The translations under genes and the position numbers were made by a program. From Tepidimonas fonticaldi (GTDB lineage: Bacteria > Pseudomonadota > Gammaproteobacteria > Burkholderiales > Burkholderiaceae_C): 64,000 bases of DNA. Below are positions 40,763 to 56,840 of the stretch, in pieces. Position 1 is the stretch's first letter. Every line of letters begins with the position of its first letter. The notes under the pieces were generated by a model, which was not told the origin of the DNA, did not search any database, and saw nothing but the letters and a program-made list of their open reading frames with translations. The stretch is taken from assembly GCF_007556755.1 (NCBI RefSeq), contig NZ_VJOO01000001.1:1-64000 (forward strand). Reading direction: 5' to 3'.

Positions 40763-42262
40763 ATGAACCGCGAAATGTTGATGTTGATCGATGCCATCTC
40801 GCGCGAGAAGAACGTGGAGCCGCGCGTCGTGCTGGGCGCGGTGGAGTCCGCGCTGGCGTCGGCCACCAAAAAGCTGCTGGGCGGCGAGGTGGACGTGCGG
40901 GTGTCGATCGACCCCGACACCGGCGCCTACGAAACCTTCCAGCGCTGGAAGGTGGTGCCGGATGAGGCCGGCCTGCAAAACCCCGATGCCGAGGAGCTGT
41001 ACTCCGACGCCGTGGAGGACCACCCCGGCATCCAGGTGGGCGATTTCATCGAAAAGCCGATCGAGAGCGTGCCCATTGGCCGCATCGGCGCGATGGCGGC
41101 CAAGCAGGTGATCCTGCAAAAGATCCGTGACGCCGAGCGCGAGATGCTGCTCAACGATTTTCTGTCGCGTGGCGACAAGATCTTCGTGGGCACCGTCAAG
41201 CGGCTGGACAAGGGCGATGTGATCGTCGAGAGCGGCCGTGTCGAAGGGCGGCTCAAGCGCAGCGAGATGATCCCGAAGGAAAACTTCCGCTCGGGCGACC
41301 GCGTGCGCGCCCTCATCATCGAGGTGGACCCGACCCTGCGGGGCGCGCCCATTCTGCTGTCGCGCGCCAGCCCGGAGTTCATGATCGAGCTGTTCCGCCA
41401 GGAGGTGCCCGAGATCGAGCAGGGCCTGCTGGAGATCAAGGCCTGCGCCCGCGATCCGGGCAGTCGCGCCAAGATCGCCGTGCTGTCGCACGACCGCCGC
41501 ATCGACCCCATCGGCACCTGCGTCGGGGTGCGCGGCTCGCGCGTCAACGCGGTGACCAACGAGCTGTCCGGCGAGCGCGTGGACATCGTGCTGTGGAGCG
41601 ACGATCCGGCCCAGTTCGTGATCGGCGCGTTGGCGCCGGCCAATGTGCAGTCCATCGTCGTCGATGAAGAGCGGCACGCGATGGACGTGGTCGTCGACGA
41701 GGAAAACCTGGCCATCGCCATCGGCCGCGGCGGGCAGAACGTCCGGCTGGCGTCCGACCTGACGGGCTGGAAGATCAACATCATGACGGCCGAGGAATCG
41801 GCCGAGAAGCAGGCCCAGGAGCGCCAGGCGCTGCGCGAGCTGTTCATGAGCAAGCTCGACGTCGACGAGGAGATCGCCGACATCCTGATCGAGGAGGGCT
41901 TCACCAGCCTCGAGGAAGTGGCTTATGTGCCGCTGCAAGAGATGCTGGAGATCGAGGCCTTCGACGAGGACACCGTCAACGAGCTGCGCGCCCGCGCCAA
42001 GGACGTGCTGCTGACGATGGAGATCGCCAAGGAGGAAAGCGTCGAGGAGGTCTCGCAGGATCTGCGCGATCTGGACGGGCTGACCACCGACCTGATCGCC
42101 AAGCTGGCCGATGCCGGTGTGCACACGCTCGACGACCTGGCCGATCTGGCCGTCGACGAATTGGTCGAGATCACGGGACAGAGCCGCGAGGAAGCGACGG
42201 CCCTGATCATGAAGGCGCGCGAACACTGGTTCGCCGGCGATGCATCGTCCGCGCGTTCGTGA
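40763..42262 (+). CDS. nusA: Transcription termination/antitermination factor NusA
   Basis: A 499-residue NusA. The N-terminal RNA-polymerase-binding domain starts [22 protein letters not shown], the S1 domain follows around [14 protein letters not shown], then two KH domains ([14 protein letters not shown] and [14 protein letters not shown]), and two C-terminal acidic repeats (from about 365) that bind alpha-CTD or N protein. Length equals E. coli (495). It lies 33 bp after rimP and 28 bp before infB. Confidence 0.97.
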   Translation: MNREMLMLIDAISREKNVEPRVVLGAVESALASATKKLLGGEVDVRVSIDPDTGAYETFQRWKVVPDEAGLQNPDAEELYSDAVEDHPGIQVGDFIEKPIESVPIGRIGAMAAKQVILQKIRDAEREMLLNDFLSRGDKIFVGTVKRLDKGDVIVESGRVEGRLKRSEMIPKENFRSGDRVRALIIEVDPTLRGAPILLSRASPEFMIELFRQEVPEIEQGLLEIKACARDPGSRAKIAVLSHDRRIDPIGTCVGVRGSRVNAVTNELSGERVDIVLWSDDPAQFVIGALAPANVQSIVVDEERHAMDVVVDEENLAIAIGRGGQNVRLASDLTGWKINIMTAEESAEKQAQERQALRELFMSKLDVDEEIADILIEEGFTSLEEVAYVPLQEMLEIEAFDEDTVNELRARAKDVLLTMEIAKEESVEEVSQDLRDLDGLTTDLIAKLADAGVHTLDDLADLAVDELVEITGQSREEATALIMKAREHWFAGDASSARS

Positions 42263-42290
42263 ACAGCCCAGCCGAGGAGAAGGACACCGT

Positions 42291-45194
42291 ATGTCGAGTA
42301 ACACCGTCGCCGAATTCGCCGCCGAACTGAACAAACCCGTCTCGCTGCTGCTGGAGCAGTTCGTCGCCGCTGGCGTGGACAAGCACGCCGGCAGCGACCC
42401 CGTCACCGAGGCGGACAAACAGCGCCTGCTCGCCCACCTCAAGGCCGCCCACGGCACCCTGGGGCAGGAGCGGCGCAAGATCACGCTGACCAAGCGCTCG
42501 ACCACCGAGATCAAGCAAGCCGACGCCTCCGGCCGTGCGCGCACCATCCAAGTGGAGGTGCGCAAGAAGCGCACTTTCGTCAAGCGCGACGACGAGGCCG
42601 AGCGCGCCAGCGACGCTGCCGCCCAGGCCGAGGAAGCGGCGCAGGCGGCCGAACTGGCCCGGCTGGAAGAAGAGGCGCGGCTGCAGGCGGAGCGCCTGCG
42701 TCAGGAAGAGGAAGAACTCGCCCGCAAGCGCCGCGAGCGCGAAGAGGCCGAGGCCCGCGCCGCCGAGGAGGCCCGGCTGGCCCGCGAAGCGGCCGAAGCC
42801 CGGGCCCGAGCCGAGCGCGAGGCGGCGGCCCTGAAGGCCCGCGCCGAAACCGCCGTCGCCACGACCGGCGAGTCGGTCGCCGACGAGCCCGCGGCCCCGG
42901 CCCAACCGGCGGCCGATGAGGCGGTGCGCGCGGCAGCCGAGCGCGCCGAGGCCGAACAGGCGGAGCAGGCCCGCCGGGCGGCGGAGCAAGCCGCCGAGAA
43001 GGCCGCCGAAAAAGCGGCCGAGGAAGCCCGCGTGCGCGAAATCGAAGAACGTCGCCGCAAGGCGCTGGCCGAGGCGGAAGCCATCCGGGCCATGATGGCC
43101 CAGCCGCGCAAGGTGCTGGTGGCCAAGAAGCCCGAGGAACCCAAGCCCGCGGCCGAAGCCAAGCCGGGCATCAAGGGCACGCTGCACAAGCCCGCGGGCA
43201 CGCCCGCGCGTCCGCCCGCCGGCGCACCGGCGGCGCCTTCGGCCAAGAAGGAGGTCAAGTCCGAGGCGCTGTCGTCGTCGTGGAAGGACGAGGCCGGCAA
43301 GAAGAAGGAGCTCAAGACGCGCGGCGACAGCGGTCCGGCACGCTCGGGCAGCAATTGGCGCGCCGGCCCGAAGGGCAAGCCCGGCCGCGGCGGACGGGAC
43401 GAGCGCGGCGCCTCTGCCGCCCCCGCCAGCGAGCAGCGTGTCATCGAAGTGCACGTGCCTGAGACCATCACCGTGGCCGAACTGGCCCACAAGATGGCGC
43501 TCAAGGCGTCCGAGGTCATCAAGCAGCTCATGAAGCTGGGTCAGATGGTGACCATCAACCAGTCGCTCGACCAGGACACGGCGATGATCGTCGTCGAGGA
43601 GCTGGGCCACAAGGCGGTGGCCGCGGCCCTGGACGACCCGGAGGCCTTCTCGGAAGAGGAAGCGGTGCTGTACCAGGGCGAGGAGAAGCCCCGCCCGCCG
43701 GTCGTCACGGTCATGGGCCACGTCGACCACGGCAAGACCTCGCTGCTGGACTACATCCGCCGCGCCAAGGTCGCCGCGGGCGAGGCCGGTGGCATCACCC
43801 AGCACATCGGCGCCTACCACGTCGAGACGCCGCGCGGCGTCGTCACCTTCCTGGACACGCCGGGTCACGAAGCGTTCACCGCCATGCGGGCGCGCGGCGC
43901 GCAGGCCACCGACATCGTCATCCTGGTGGTGGCGGCCGACGACGGCGTGATGCCGCAGACGCGCGAGGCGATCAAGCACGCCAAGGCGGCGGGGGTGCCG
44001 ATCGTGGTGGCGCTCACCAAGATCGACAAGCCCGAGGCCAACCCCGACCGCGTCAAGCAGGAGCTGGTGGCCGAGGAGGTGGTGCCCGAGGAGTATGGCG
44101 GCGATTCGCCCTTCATTGGCGTGTCGTCCAAGACCGGCCAGGGCATCGACGAGCTGCTGGAAAACGTGTTGCTGCAGGCCGAGGTGCTGGAGCTGAAGGC
44201 CCCGGTGGACGCCAAGGCCAAGGGCTTGGTGATCGAGGCGCGGCTGGACAAAGGCCGCGGCCCCGTGGCGACCGCCCTGGTGCAGTCGGGTACGCTGCGC
44301 GTCGGCGACGTGGTGCTGGCCGGTCAGACCTATGGCCGGGTGCGCGCCATGCTCGACGAGGCCGGCCGTCCGGTCAAGGAAGCCGGGCCGTCCATCCCGG
44401 TGGAGATCCAGGGCCTGGCCGAGGTGCCGCTGGCGGGCGACGACTTCATGGTGATGGCCGATGAGCGCCGCGCGCGCGAAATCGCCACCTACCGCGCCGG
44501 CAAGTACCGCAGCACCAAGCTGGCCAAGCAACAGGCGGCCAAGCTGGAGAACATGTTTGCCGAGATGGCGGCGGGCGAGGTCAAGACCCTGCCCATCATC
44601 ATCAAGGCGGATGTGCAAGGCTCGCAGGAGGCGCTGTCGGCCGCGCTGCTCAAGCTCTCCACCGACGAGGTGCGGGTGCAGCTCGTGTACGCGGGCGTGG
44701 GCGGCATCAGCGAATCCGACGTCAACCTGGCGATCGCGTCCAAGGCCATCATCATCGGCTTCAACACCCGCGCCGACGCCAACGCGCGCAAGGTGGCCGA
44801 GGCCAGCGACGTCGAGATCCGCTACTACAACATCATCTACGACGCGGTGGACGACCTGAAGGCCGCGATGGCGGGGCTGCTCGCGCCCGAGAAGCGCGAG
44901 GAAGTCATCGGCATGGCCGAGATCCGCAGCGTCTTCGTCGCCTCCAAGATCGGCACCGTGGCGGGCTGTATGGTCACGCAGGGCCACGTCACGCGCAGCG
45001 CGCATTTCCGCCTGCTGCGCGACAATGTGGTCATCTACACCGGCGAGCTGGAGTCGCTCAAGCGCTTCAAGGACGATGTGCGCGAGGTCAAGGAAGGCTT
45101 CGAGTGCGGCATCAAGCTCAAGAACTACAACGACATCCAGGAAGGGGATCAGTTGGAGTTCTTCGAGATCAAGGAAATCGCGCGCACGCTGTAA
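42291..45194 (+). CDS. infB: Translation initiation factor IF-2
   Basis: A 967-residue IF-2 that recruits fMet-tRNA to the 30S subunit. The N-terminal domain ([11 protein letters not shown]-type start) is followed by a long highly charged Ala/Glu/Arg region (about 110-330), a linker, then the GTPase with G1 GHVDHGKTS (about residue 476), G3 DTPGHE and G4 TKIDK, and domains II-IV ending [11 protein letters not shown]. The ATG at 42291 has GGAGAAGGA upstream and is preferred over a frame open from 42240. rbfA starts 9 bp after its stop. Confidence 0.97.
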   Translation: MSSNTVAEFAAELNKPVSLLLEQFVAAGVDKHAGSDPVTEADKQRLLAHLKAAHGTLGQERRKITLTKRSTTEIKQADASGRARTIQVEVRKKRTFVKRDDEAERASDAAAQAEEAAQAAELARLEEEARLQAERLRQEEEELARKRREREEAEARAAEEARLAREAAEARARAEREAAALKARAETAVATTGESVADEPAAPAQPAADEAVRAAAERAEAEQAEQARRAAEQAAEKAAEKAAEEARVREIEERRRKALAEAEAIRAMMAQPRKVLVAKKPEEPKPAAEAKPGIKGTLHKPAGTPARPPAGAPAAPSAKKEVKSEALSSSWKDEAGKKKELKTRGDSGPARSGSNWRAGPKGKPGRGGRDERGASAAPASEQRVIEVHVPETITVAELAHKMALKASEVIKQLMKLGQMVTINQSLDQDTAMIVVEELGHKAVAAALDDPEAFSEEEAVLYQGEEKPRPPVVTVMGHVDHGKTSLLDYIRRAKVAAGEAGGITQHIGAYHVETPRGVVTFLDTPGHEAFTAMRARGAQATDIVILVVAADDGVMPQTREAIKHAKAAGVPIVVALTKIDKPEANPDRVKQELVAEEVVPEEYGGDSPFIGVSSKTGQGIDELLENVLLQAEVLELKAPVDAKAKGLVIEARLDKGRGPVATALVQSGTLRVGDVVLAGQTYGRVRAMLDEAGRPVKEAGPSIPVEIQGLAEVPLAGDDFMVMADERRAREIATYRAGKYRSTKLAKQQAAKLENMFAEMAAGEVKTLPIIIKADVQGSQEALSAALLKLSTDEVRVQLVYAGVGGISESDVNLAIASKAIIIGFNTRADANARKVAEASDVEIRYYNIIYDAVDDLKAAMAGLLAPEKREEVIGMAEIRSVFVASKIGTVAGCMVTQGHVTRSAHFRLLRDNVVIYTGELESLKRFKDDVREVKEGFECGIKLKNYNDIQEGDQLEFFEIKEIARTL

Positions 45195-45203
45195 GAGACC
45201 CGC

Positions 45204-45578
45204 ATGGCGACGAGAAAGGCATCCAACCGCGGCCTGAAGGTGGCCGACCAGATCCAGCGCGACCTGAGCGAGCTGATCCCGCGCGAGCTCAAGGATCCGC
45301 GTCTGGGCATGGTCACCATCCAGGCCGTCGAGGTGTCGCCCGACTATGCGCACGCCAAGGTGTACTTCAGCGTGCTGGTCGGCGACCCGCAAGACAGCCA
45401 GGACGCGCTCAACCAGGGCGCGGGCTTTTTGCGCAATGCCTTGTTCAAGCGGCTGCACATCCACACGGTGCCGACGCTGCACTTCGTCTACGACCGCTCC
45501 ATTGAGCGGGCGGCGGACATGAACGCCCTGATCGCCAAGGCGGTCGCCTCGCGCGGCAAGGACGAGGACGCGACATGA
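45204..45578 (+). CDS. rbfA: Ribosome-binding factor A
   Basis: A 124-residue RbfA with a KH-like fold, needed for 16S 5' end maturation and cold growth. Family signatures: [26 protein letters not shown], then [15 protein letters not shown] and [17 protein letters not shown]. Its stop overlaps truB by ATGA. Confidence 0.95.
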   Translation: MATRKASNRGLKVADQIQRDLSELIPRELKDPRLGMVTIQAVEVSPDYAHAKVYFSVLVGDPQDSQDALNQGAGFLRNALFKRLHIHTVPTLHFVYDRSIERAADMNALIAKAVASRGKDEDAT

Positions 45579-46530
45579 CGGCCGAGCCCCGTGCACGGGT
45601 GCCGCGGCGCCCCGTGCATGGGGTGCTGCTGCTGGACAAACCCGTCGGTTTGTCCGCGCAGGCGGCGGTGTCCAAGGTCAAATGGCTGCTGGCGGCCGAA
45701 AAGGCCGGCCACACCGGCACCCTCGACCCGCTGGCCAGCGGGCTGTTGCCGGTGTGTCTGGGCGCGGCCACCAAGTTTGCGCAGGTGCAACTGGAGGCCG
45801 ACAAGGCCTACGAGGCCGTGCTGCGCCTGGGTGTGCGCACCACCACCGGCGATGCCGAGGGCGAGGTGATCGCCACCGCGCCGGTGGACGCGGCCCGGCT
45901 GACCCCCTCGCGGCTGGCCGAGCTGGCGCGCCGCTTCACCGGCGTGATCGAGCAGATTCCGCCGATGCACAGTGCCCTCAAAAAGGACGGCAAGGCGCTG
46001 TACGAATATGCGCGTGCGGGCATCGAGGTCGAGCGCGCGCCGCGCCGCGTGACGATCCATGCGTTGACGCTGGAGCCGATGCCCGACGACCCCGCCGCGC
46101 TGCGCCTGCGAGTGCGCTGCAGCAAAGGCACCTATGTGCGCACGCTGGCCGAGGACATCGGCGCGGCGCTGGGCTGTGGCGCGCACCTGACCGCGCTGCG
46201 GCGCACCGCCACCGGGGGGCTGACGCTGCCGCAGGCGATCACGCTGGACGCGCTGGAAGCCCTGTCCCCACCGCAGCGCCTGCGCTGCCTGCTGCCCCCC
46301 GAGACCTTGCTGGAGGGCGCGCCGCGCGTCGTGCTGGATGAGCGCGATGCGGGCCGTTTTCTGAGCGGTTTGCGCCGCCGCGGCCCGTGGCCGCCCGCTG
46401 AACTGGTTGCCGTGTTCGGCGACCGCCCGCGGGCCCTGCTGGGCACCGCCCGCTGTGCCGGCGGCGAATTGATTCCGGCGCGTCTGCTCGCGCCCACCGA
46501 AGTTTCCCAATATCTGCAACAGGCTGCACC

Positions 46531-46534
<4 letters not shown>
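45575..46534 (+). CDS. truB: tRNA pseudouridine(55) synthase TruB
   Basis: A 319-residue pseudouridine synthase making psi55 in the T loop of tRNAs. The catalytic Asp lies in [16 protein letters not shown] (D51); other motifs are [35 protein letters not shown] (Tyr-containing) and [15 protein letters not shown]. The C-terminal domain is intact. It overlaps both neighbours by 4 bp. Confidence 0.96.
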
Positions 46535-48362
<1,828 letters not shown>

Positions 48363-48366
<4 letters not shown>

Positions 48367-49241
48367 CGCTGCGTCACGGGCAGGCCGTCGCCCTGATGGT
48401 GGCGGTGACGTTCCTGTGGGCGACGGCGGGCGTGGTCACGCGCCAGCTCGAGCAGGCGCAGGCGTTCGAGATCACCTTCTGGCGCAGCGCGTTCACCGCG
48501 CTGTCGCTGGCGCTGATCCTGCCTCTGTGGCAGGGTCGCGGCGTGTGGCGCCGGATGGTCACCAGCGGCCGCGCTCTGTGGTGGTCGGGGGTGTGCTGGG
48601 CGGTCATGTTCACCGCCTTCATGATCGCGCTGGCGCTGACCAGTGTGGCCAATGTGCTGATCACGCTGGCGGCCGGGCCGCTGCTGACGGCGCTCATCTC
48701 GCGCCTGTTCTTCGGGCAGCGGCTGGCGCGACAGACCTGGGCGGCCATCGTGGTGGCGGGCCTGGGCATCGCATGGATGTTTGCGCGCCAACTGGGCGAG
48801 GGCGGCTGGCTGGGCAGCGTGGTGGCGCTGGGCGCCCCGCTGGGGGGCGCCTTCAACTGGAATCTGGTGCAGCGCAGCCAGCGCGAAGGGCACGGGGTGG
48901 ATTTGGTGCCCGCCGTGCTGGTGGGCGCCGGCGTGTCGGCGGCGGTGACGCTGCCGCTGGCCTGGCCGCTGCGGGCCAGCGCGCACGACGTGGCGTGGCT
49001 GGCGGGGCTGGGCGTGTGGCAACTGGCGGTGCCGTGCGTGCTGGCCGTCGTCTGCGCGCGTGTGCTCAAGCCCACCGAGGTTTCGATGCTGGGCTTGCTG
49101 GAGGTGCTCTTTGGCATCGTGCTGGCATGGCTGGGCGCGGGCGAGGTTCCTTCGCCCGCCGTCTGGCAAGGCGGCGCCCTGGTGCTGGGCGCATTGCTGA
49201 CCCACCTGTGGTTGACCCAACGGAAGGAGACATCCCCATGA
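48363..49241 (+). CDS. EamA/DMT-family transporter
   Basis: A 292-residue protein with about ten membrane helices in two repeated EamA units (first near LMVAVTFLWATAGVVTRQLE, second near ALGAPLGGAFNWNLVQRSQ). Members export amino acids, nucleobases or other metabolites; the substrate is unknown. It joins typA and the next gene by ATGA overlaps, so it is translated in the same operon although unrelated in function to ribosome assembly. Confidence 0.85.
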
Positions 49242-50368
49242 CCTCGCGCTGGAGCGATTTCGTCCACATCGAGCGCACGCCCAACGGCGTCGGGCGCATC
49301 ACCCTCGACCGGCCCAAGGCCCTCAATGCCCTGGATCTGGGCATGATCCGGGCGCTCGCCGAGGCGTTGCTCGCTTGGCGCGATGACCCCGCCGTGGTGG
49401 CGGTGGCGATTCGCGGCACCTCCAAGGACGGGCCGTTCGGGGCCTTTTGCGCGGGCGGGGATATCCGCTTCTTCCATCAGGCCGCGCTGGCGGGCGATCC
49501 GCGGCTGGAGGACTTCTTTACCGAGGAGTACGCCCTCAACCACCTGATCTTTACCTACCCCAAGCCGTATATCGCTTTCATGGACGGCATCGTCATGGGT
49601 GGCGGTATGGGCATCAGCCAGGGCGGGCGCTGCCGCATCGTCACCGAGCGCACCAAGATGGCCATGCCCGAGACCAACATCGGGCTGTTCCCAGATGTCG
49701 GCGGAGGGCATTTCCTGAGCCGCTGCCCGGGGCATGTCGGGGAGTATCTGGGGCTGACCGGGGTGGTCGTCGGGGCGGATGCGGCGCTGGCCTGGGGCCT
49801 GGCCGATGTGGCCGCCCCCGCGGCCGATCTGCCGCGCGCGTGGGACGCACTCGCCACCGTGCAGGCGGATAGCCCCGAGGCGTTCGAGGCTGCGTGGCGT
49901 GGGTGGACGGCGCAGGCCGGCTGGCGCAGCGCGGGGCCTCGCACCGTGGCGCCGCTGGCGCCAGAGGTGGATGCCGCCTTTGGTGCCGACACCGTGGGCG
50001 GCATCGTGCAGGCGCTGCAGGCGGCCGGCACGGACGCGGCGGCACAGGCCCTGGCCACACTGCGCCTGCGCAGCCCGCTGATGCTGCATGTGGTGCTGGA
50101 ACATGTGCGGCGCGCGCGGGGCATGACCCTGGCCGAGGATCTGCGCCTGGAGCGGGACCTGGTGCGCCATTGCTTCCATCCCCGCCATCTGGGGCGCTCG
50201 CCAGCCGAGGGGGAGACGGTCGAGGGCATCCGCGCCCTGGCGGTGGACAAGGACCAGCAGCCGCGTTGGAACCCGGCGCGCATCGAGGACGTGACGGCGG
50301 CGATGGTGGCGCCGTTCTTCGACAGCCCCTGGCCCGCGCACGCGCATCCGCTCGGGCATTTGCGCTGA
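49238..50368 (+). CDS. 3-hydroxyisobutyryl-CoA hydrolase-like enoyl-CoA hydratase family protein
   Basis: A 376-residue crotonase-fold enzyme. It contains the substrate loop GAFCAGGDIRFF, the oxyanion region MDGIVMGGGMGISQGGRCR and the acidic site PETNIGLFPDVGGGHFLSR, a combination found in HIBCH of valine breakdown rather than in standard enoyl-CoA hydratases (about 260 aa). The length also fits HIBCH. No other valine-pathway genes are near. The ATG overlaps the DMT gene stop by 4 bp and has AAGGAGA upstream. Confidence 0.82.
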   Translation: MTSRWSDFVHIERTPNGVGRITLDRPKALNALDLGMIRALAEALLAWRDDPAVVAVAIRGTSKDGPFGAFCAGGDIRFFHQAALAGDPRLEDFFTEEYALNHLIFTYPKPYIAFMDGIVMGGGMGISQGGRCRIVTERTKMAMPETNIGLFPDVGGGHFLSRCPGHVGEYLGLTGVVVGADAALAWGLADVAAPAADLPRAWDALATVQADSPEAFEAAWRGWTAQAGWRSAGPRTVAPLAPEVDAAFGADTVGGIVQALQAAGTDAAAQALATLRLRSPLMLHVVLEHVRRARGMTLAEDLRLERDLVRHCFHPRHLGRSPAEGETVEGIRALAVDKDQQPRWNPARIEDVTAAMVAPFFDSPWPAHAHPLGHLR

Positions 50369-50414
50369 TTCGTCCCTCCGGCGGCCGGCGCCGCCGGGGC
50401 AGGGCGGCCGGGGG

Positions 50415-50897
50415 TCAGCGCATGCGGTGTTTGAGCGCGCGCTCCACCTCGCGCTTGCCCTCGCGCTCTTTGATGGTGTCGCGCTTGTCGTGCTGCGCCT
50501 TGCCGCGCGCCAGCGCGATCTCGCATTTGACGCGGCCGTTTTTCCAGTGCAGGTTCAGCGGCACCAGGGTGTAGCCCTTTTGCTCCACCTTGCCGATGAG
50601 GCGGCGGATCTCGGCCTTGTGCATCAGCAGCTTGCGCGTGCGGTCGGTATCCGCCCGAATGTGCGTGGATGTGCTGCGCAGCGGGTGGATGAGGCAGCCG
50701 ATCAGGAACAGCTCGCCGTCGCGCACCACGACATAGCCCTCGGTGATCTGCACCTTGCCGTCGCGGATGGCCTTGACCTCCCAGCCCTGCAGGACGACGC
50801 CGGCCTCGAAGCGCTCTTCGATGTGGTAGTTGAAGAACGCCTTCTTGTTCTCGGCGATGCGGCTGTCGGTGGCGGCTTTGGACTTGGGGGTGGACAT
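50415..50897 (-). CDS. smpB: SsrA-binding protein SmpB
   Basis: A 160-residue tmRNA-binding protein for ribosome rescue. It starts with [20 protein letters not shown], then [16 protein letters not shown], a beta-barrel core ([11 protein letters not shown]) and a basic C-terminal tail ([21 protein letters not shown]). Divergent from ratA with 33 bp between starts, the conserved smpB/ratA-ratB layout. Confidence 0.96.
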   Translation of the reverse strand: MSTPKSKAATDSRIAENKKAFFNYHIEERFEAGVVLQGWEVKAIRDGKVQITEGYVVVRDGELFLIGCLIHPLRSTSTHIRADTDRTRKLLMHKAEIRRLIGKVEQKGYTLVPLNLHWKNGRVKCEIALARGKAQHDKRDTIKEREGKREVERALKHRMR

Positions 50898-50930
50898 GGG
50901 ACCTACAATCGGGGCAGGGCCGACGATTGT

Positions 50931-51380
50931 ATGAAACCGAAAACCGTCCGCAAGTCCGTGCTCGTCTGGCACAGCCCGCACGAGATGTTTCAGCTGGTCA
51001 GCGACGTGGAGCGCTACCCCGAGTTTCTGCCGTGGTGCGCGTCCGGCCAGGTGCTCGAGCGCACGCCGGACGGCATGGTGGCCTCGATCGGCATGGCCTT
51101 TGGTGGCGTGCGCAAAAGCTTCACCACCCGCAATGTGCACGAGGCCGACCGCCGCATCCATCTGCGCCTGGTGGAGGGGCCGTTTTCCCAGTTGGAGGGG
51201 CATTGGGAGTTCTTGCCCGTGGGCGACGGCGACGCACGCGCCTGCAAGATCGAGTTTTCGCTGCGGTACGGGTTTTCCAGCAGCGTGCTGTCGGCCCTGG
51301 TGGGGCCGGTGTTCGACCGCATTGCCGATTCCCTGGTGGACGCCTTCGTCAAACGGGCCGACCAGGTGTATGGGGTGTGA
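50931..51380 (+). CDS. ratA: RatA-like START-domain protein (type II toxin RatA/COQ10 family)
   Basis: A 149-residue member of the polyketide cyclase/START family. The start [33 protein letters not shown] is typical. E. coli RatA blocks 70S formation, while homologues are ubiquinone-binding COQ10-like chaperones; which role applies here is open. It is divergent from smpB and followed by the RnfH gene after 15 bp, the standard order. Confidence 0.9.
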   Translation: MKPKTVRKSVLVWHSPHEMFQLVSDVERYPEFLPWCASGQVLERTPDGMVASIGMAFGGVRKSFTTRNVHEADRRIHLRLVEGPFSQLEGHWEFLPVGDGDARACKIEFSLRYGFSSSVLSALVGPVFDRIADSLVDAFVKRADQVYGV

Positions 51381-51395
51381 GGTGCAGGGGGTGCG

Positions 51396-51710
51396 ATGCG
51401 CGTGACCGTCGTCTGGGCCTCGGCCCCCCGCACCGTGCAGGAGGTCGCCCTGGATCTGCCCGACGGGGCCACGGTGGCGCAGGCGCTGGCCGTTACCGGT
51501 TGGGACCTGGGGCCGCTCGATGCGAGGCCGGGCGGCTTGGCGACGAGCGTCTGGGGGCGGCGCGTGACCCCGGATACACCGCTGCGCGAGGGCGACCGGC
51601 TGGAACTGACCCGCCCGCTGCGGGTGGACCCCAAGGTCGCGCGGCGGGAACGCTTCCAGCGGCAGGGCGCACGCGCGGCGGGCCTGTTTGCCCGCACCCC
51701 CAAACGTTGA
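51396..51710 (+). CDS. rnfH: RnfH/RatB-family ubiquitin-like protein
   Basis: A 104-residue beta-grasp protein of the UPF0125/RnfH family: short beta strands ([20 protein letters not shown]), then DGATVAQAL and [18 protein letters not shown], the typical ending. Function is unclear; in some bacteria it accompanies Rnf, here it sits with ratA as in E. coli. Confidence 0.88.
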   Translation: MRVTVVWASAPRTVQEVALDLPDGATVAQALAVTGWDLGPLDARPGGLATSVWGRRVTPDTPLREGDRLELTRPLRVDPKVARRERFQRQGARAAGLFARTPKR

Positions 51711-53267
<1,557 letters not shown>

Positions 53268-53282
53268 CACCACGCCGTGCCG

Positions 53283-53315
53283 AGGGCCGCCAGCGAGGCG
53301 GCCCTTCGCTTTGGC
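53283..53315 (+). terminator. Stem-loop between guaB and guaA
   Basis: AGGGCCGCC (53283-53291) and GGCGGCCCT (53297-53305) form a perfect 9-bp stem with a 5-base loop, followed by a weakly T-containing tail TTCGCTTTGG. It may partly terminate guaB transcripts or act as a processing site. Confidence 0.5.
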
Positions 53316-53338
53316 GGCCCCGCAGCGGATATGACCCG

Positions 53339-54955
<1,617 letters not shown>

Positions 54956-54986
54956 TCCCGCGTCCGGCATCCGCCGATACGGGCAG

Positions 54987-56720
54987 TCAGCTCAGCATTG
55001 CCTGCACGGCCTTGATGATGGGGGCGTCGTTCTTGTGGGTCAGTATTTCAGGCAGTCTGTCGATCGGGATCAGCATGACGGCCTGGCTTTCCCAGCCCAT
55101 GTCGCCGGGGTGGCCGCTGATACGGCGGGCTAGGTAATAGCGGGTGTAGCTCGTTGATCGGGGCACATCCACCAGAAAACGGGTTAGCTGTACGCGGAGG
55201 CCGGCTTCTTCGTAGGCTTCCCGGATCGCGGCGGCTTGCAGGCTAGTGCCGGGGGAGTAGGTGCCCTTGGGGAAGGTCGCCTGGTAACCGCCGTAGGCGT
55301 TGCTGGGGGCCACTGCCCAGACACGCCCGTCGTCCTCGACGATGACCACGCCGGCTGCGGCTTTCTTGCCTTTGGGGAGGTTGAGGTCGGGTTCTTCCAC
55401 CGGATGTTGCTCAGCCAATCGCTGCCACCCGGCATGGTCGGTTGGCGCATCAACCCACGAGTCAAAGGGTATTGCTGCAAGTTCTGACGGCATCGGGCCA
55501 TCCGGGATGACGATGGCGATGCTCTCGGGATCCTGCCAGGTCCACAGGGCCGTGGGCGTGCTGGGGTGGGCGAGCTTGACGGGATTGCCGTTATCATCGC
55601 GGCGCGGGTGTACCGGCGGGCCGGGCTGGAGAACTTCTTCCTCGTCCTCGAGTGCGTCGTCTTCCTCCAGTTCTGCGTCCAGGGCCTCTAGCTCGCGCAG
55701 CAATTTCTCGAAGCTGGACTGTTGACTTTCCTCAACAGGCACTTCGTCGAAATCCTCCGGGTTCTCTTCAGGCACGAGGCAATTCCCGGCTTCTTCGTCC
55801 CGCTGCATGAAGCGTGAGCGGTTCGCCCAGGTGAAGTCACTGAGTGTTACATCCGGGAAGTAAAGCGTGTGAGTCCCCAGGATCACACTGGCAGTGAATT
55901 CGCGCAGGACGGCGACAAACTCGAACAGCGCGTTCAGGTTGTGAGGAGACGAGTCATTGGCCCAGTCGGCGATGATTTTTGCAATTGCCGTCGACAGGCC
56001 GGCCAGTCCTTCGCTGAGGATGCAGTGCAGGTTCTCATCGGCGTACCAGTCCGGGTCCAGCGCCAGCGTCCGGATGACAGCCTTGCCCAATCCCTGCTCG
56101 GTGCGCCAGGCTTCCAGCCCGTGGAAGCTCTCGTCAGCACCGCTGAGCACCGATGCAATGCGTTCGTTGGCGCTCAGCACATCGGAGAAGCTGGCGGGTT
56201 CATAATCGGGCAAGGCATCCAGCCCGGAACAGTATTTGGGCAGCTCCTTGCAGAGGATGCGCCAGAAATAGGGGGCAATCAGCTCCATGATCACGGACGG
56301 AGAACCCAGATAGCCGGGCTGCGTCGCCTCTTTCAGGGCAGAGACGAAGCTTGACTCGTGGGGCTGATGGGCCTCGTCGCTGGCGTAATAGCTCAGCACG
56401 TCGAGCAAGGTATTCCAGGCGTCATCGCGGGTGCCGCCATAGTCGGGCCCCAGGTTGATCCTTACCCTGCGCGCAACCCCGCCGTCACCGTCGTCGTCGA
56501 ACACCACCTCGTACATCTTGATGCCCGTCCAGCTGCGGTGGATATGCAGGATGTTGTCCTCAAAATAGAGGAACCACTTCTCGTCCTGATCGGACGGGAC
56601 GAACCCGCGCCGGAGGTTGCGCATGTGCGCGGCGTTGAAATGCAGCTCGATCTTCATGTCCTCATACGAGGCAGGCATCGGCTTGAGGTCTGGCCAATCC
56701 CTCTTGGTGGCGATATGCAT
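54987..56720 (-). CDS. Nudix hydrolase fused to an uncharacterised N-terminal region, island protein
   Basis: A 577-residue protein. The C-terminal about 140 residues are a Nudix domain: KKAAAGVVIVEDDGRVWAV, then the box G-x5-T-x7-REAYEEAGL, where the usual first Glu is Thr but REuxEExGu is intact. The N-terminal about 100 residues (LHFNAAHMRNLRRGF, WFLYFEDNILHIHRSWTG, IKMYEVVFDD) look like a separate domain known to me only from uncharacterised proteins. A long middle part has an acidic stretch (ELEEDDALEDEEEV). The ATG at 56720 has GGAG upstream. GC is lower than in guaA (32 of 60 bases in 55921-55980). It lies downstream of res on the same strand and may belong to that system. Substrate not predictable. 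Confidence 0.65.
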   Translation of the reverse strand: MHIATKRDWPDLKPMPASYEDMKIELHFNAAHMRNLRRGFVPSDQDEKWFLYFEDNILHIHRSWTGIKMYEVVFDDDGDGGVARRVRINLGPDYGGTRDDAWNTLLDVLSYYASDEAHQPHESSFVSALKEATQPGYLGSPSVIMELIAPYFWRILCKELPKYCSGLDALPDYEPASFSDVLSANERIASVLSGADESFHGLEAWRTEQGLGKAVIRTLALDPDWYADENLHCILSEGLAGLSTAIAKIIADWANDSSPHNLNALFEFVAVLREFTASVILGTHTLYFPDVTLSDFTWANRSRFMQRDEEAGNCLVPEENPEDFDEVPVEESQQSSFEKLLRELEALDAELEEDDALEDEEEVLQPGPPVHPRRDDNGNPVKLAHPSTPTALWTWQDPESIAIVIPDGPMPSELAAIPFDSWVDAPTDHAGWQRLAEQHPVEEPDLNLPKGKKAAAGVVIVEDDGRVWAVAPSNAYGGYQATFPKGTYSPGTSLQAAAIREAYEEAGLRVQLTRFLVDVPRSTSYTRYYLARRISGHPGDMGWESQAVMLIPIDRLPEILTHKNDAPIIKAVQAMLS

Positions 56721-56840
56721 GGTTGCGGCTCCGTTGCAAAAGGGCTTCACGCCCTCATTGAATCGGCCTGCAGGGCAGTCACAACCGGCAGGCCTTTGGT
56801 TCAAGAGGACAATCCGCGTGCAGGCTTTTCCTGTTCTCGC

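Noticed and set aside
42207-45596. Minus-strand open frame of 1129 codons opposite infB
   Set aside because: Mirror of a charged, GC-rich coding region; its product is low-complexity His/Gly/Leu-rich and no family motif is visible. infB on the plus strand is certain.
56738-56755. Terminator between res and the Nudix gene
   Set aside because: Only a 5-bp stem with four T residues on the minus strand; too weak, and it overlaps the leader of the Nudix gene.
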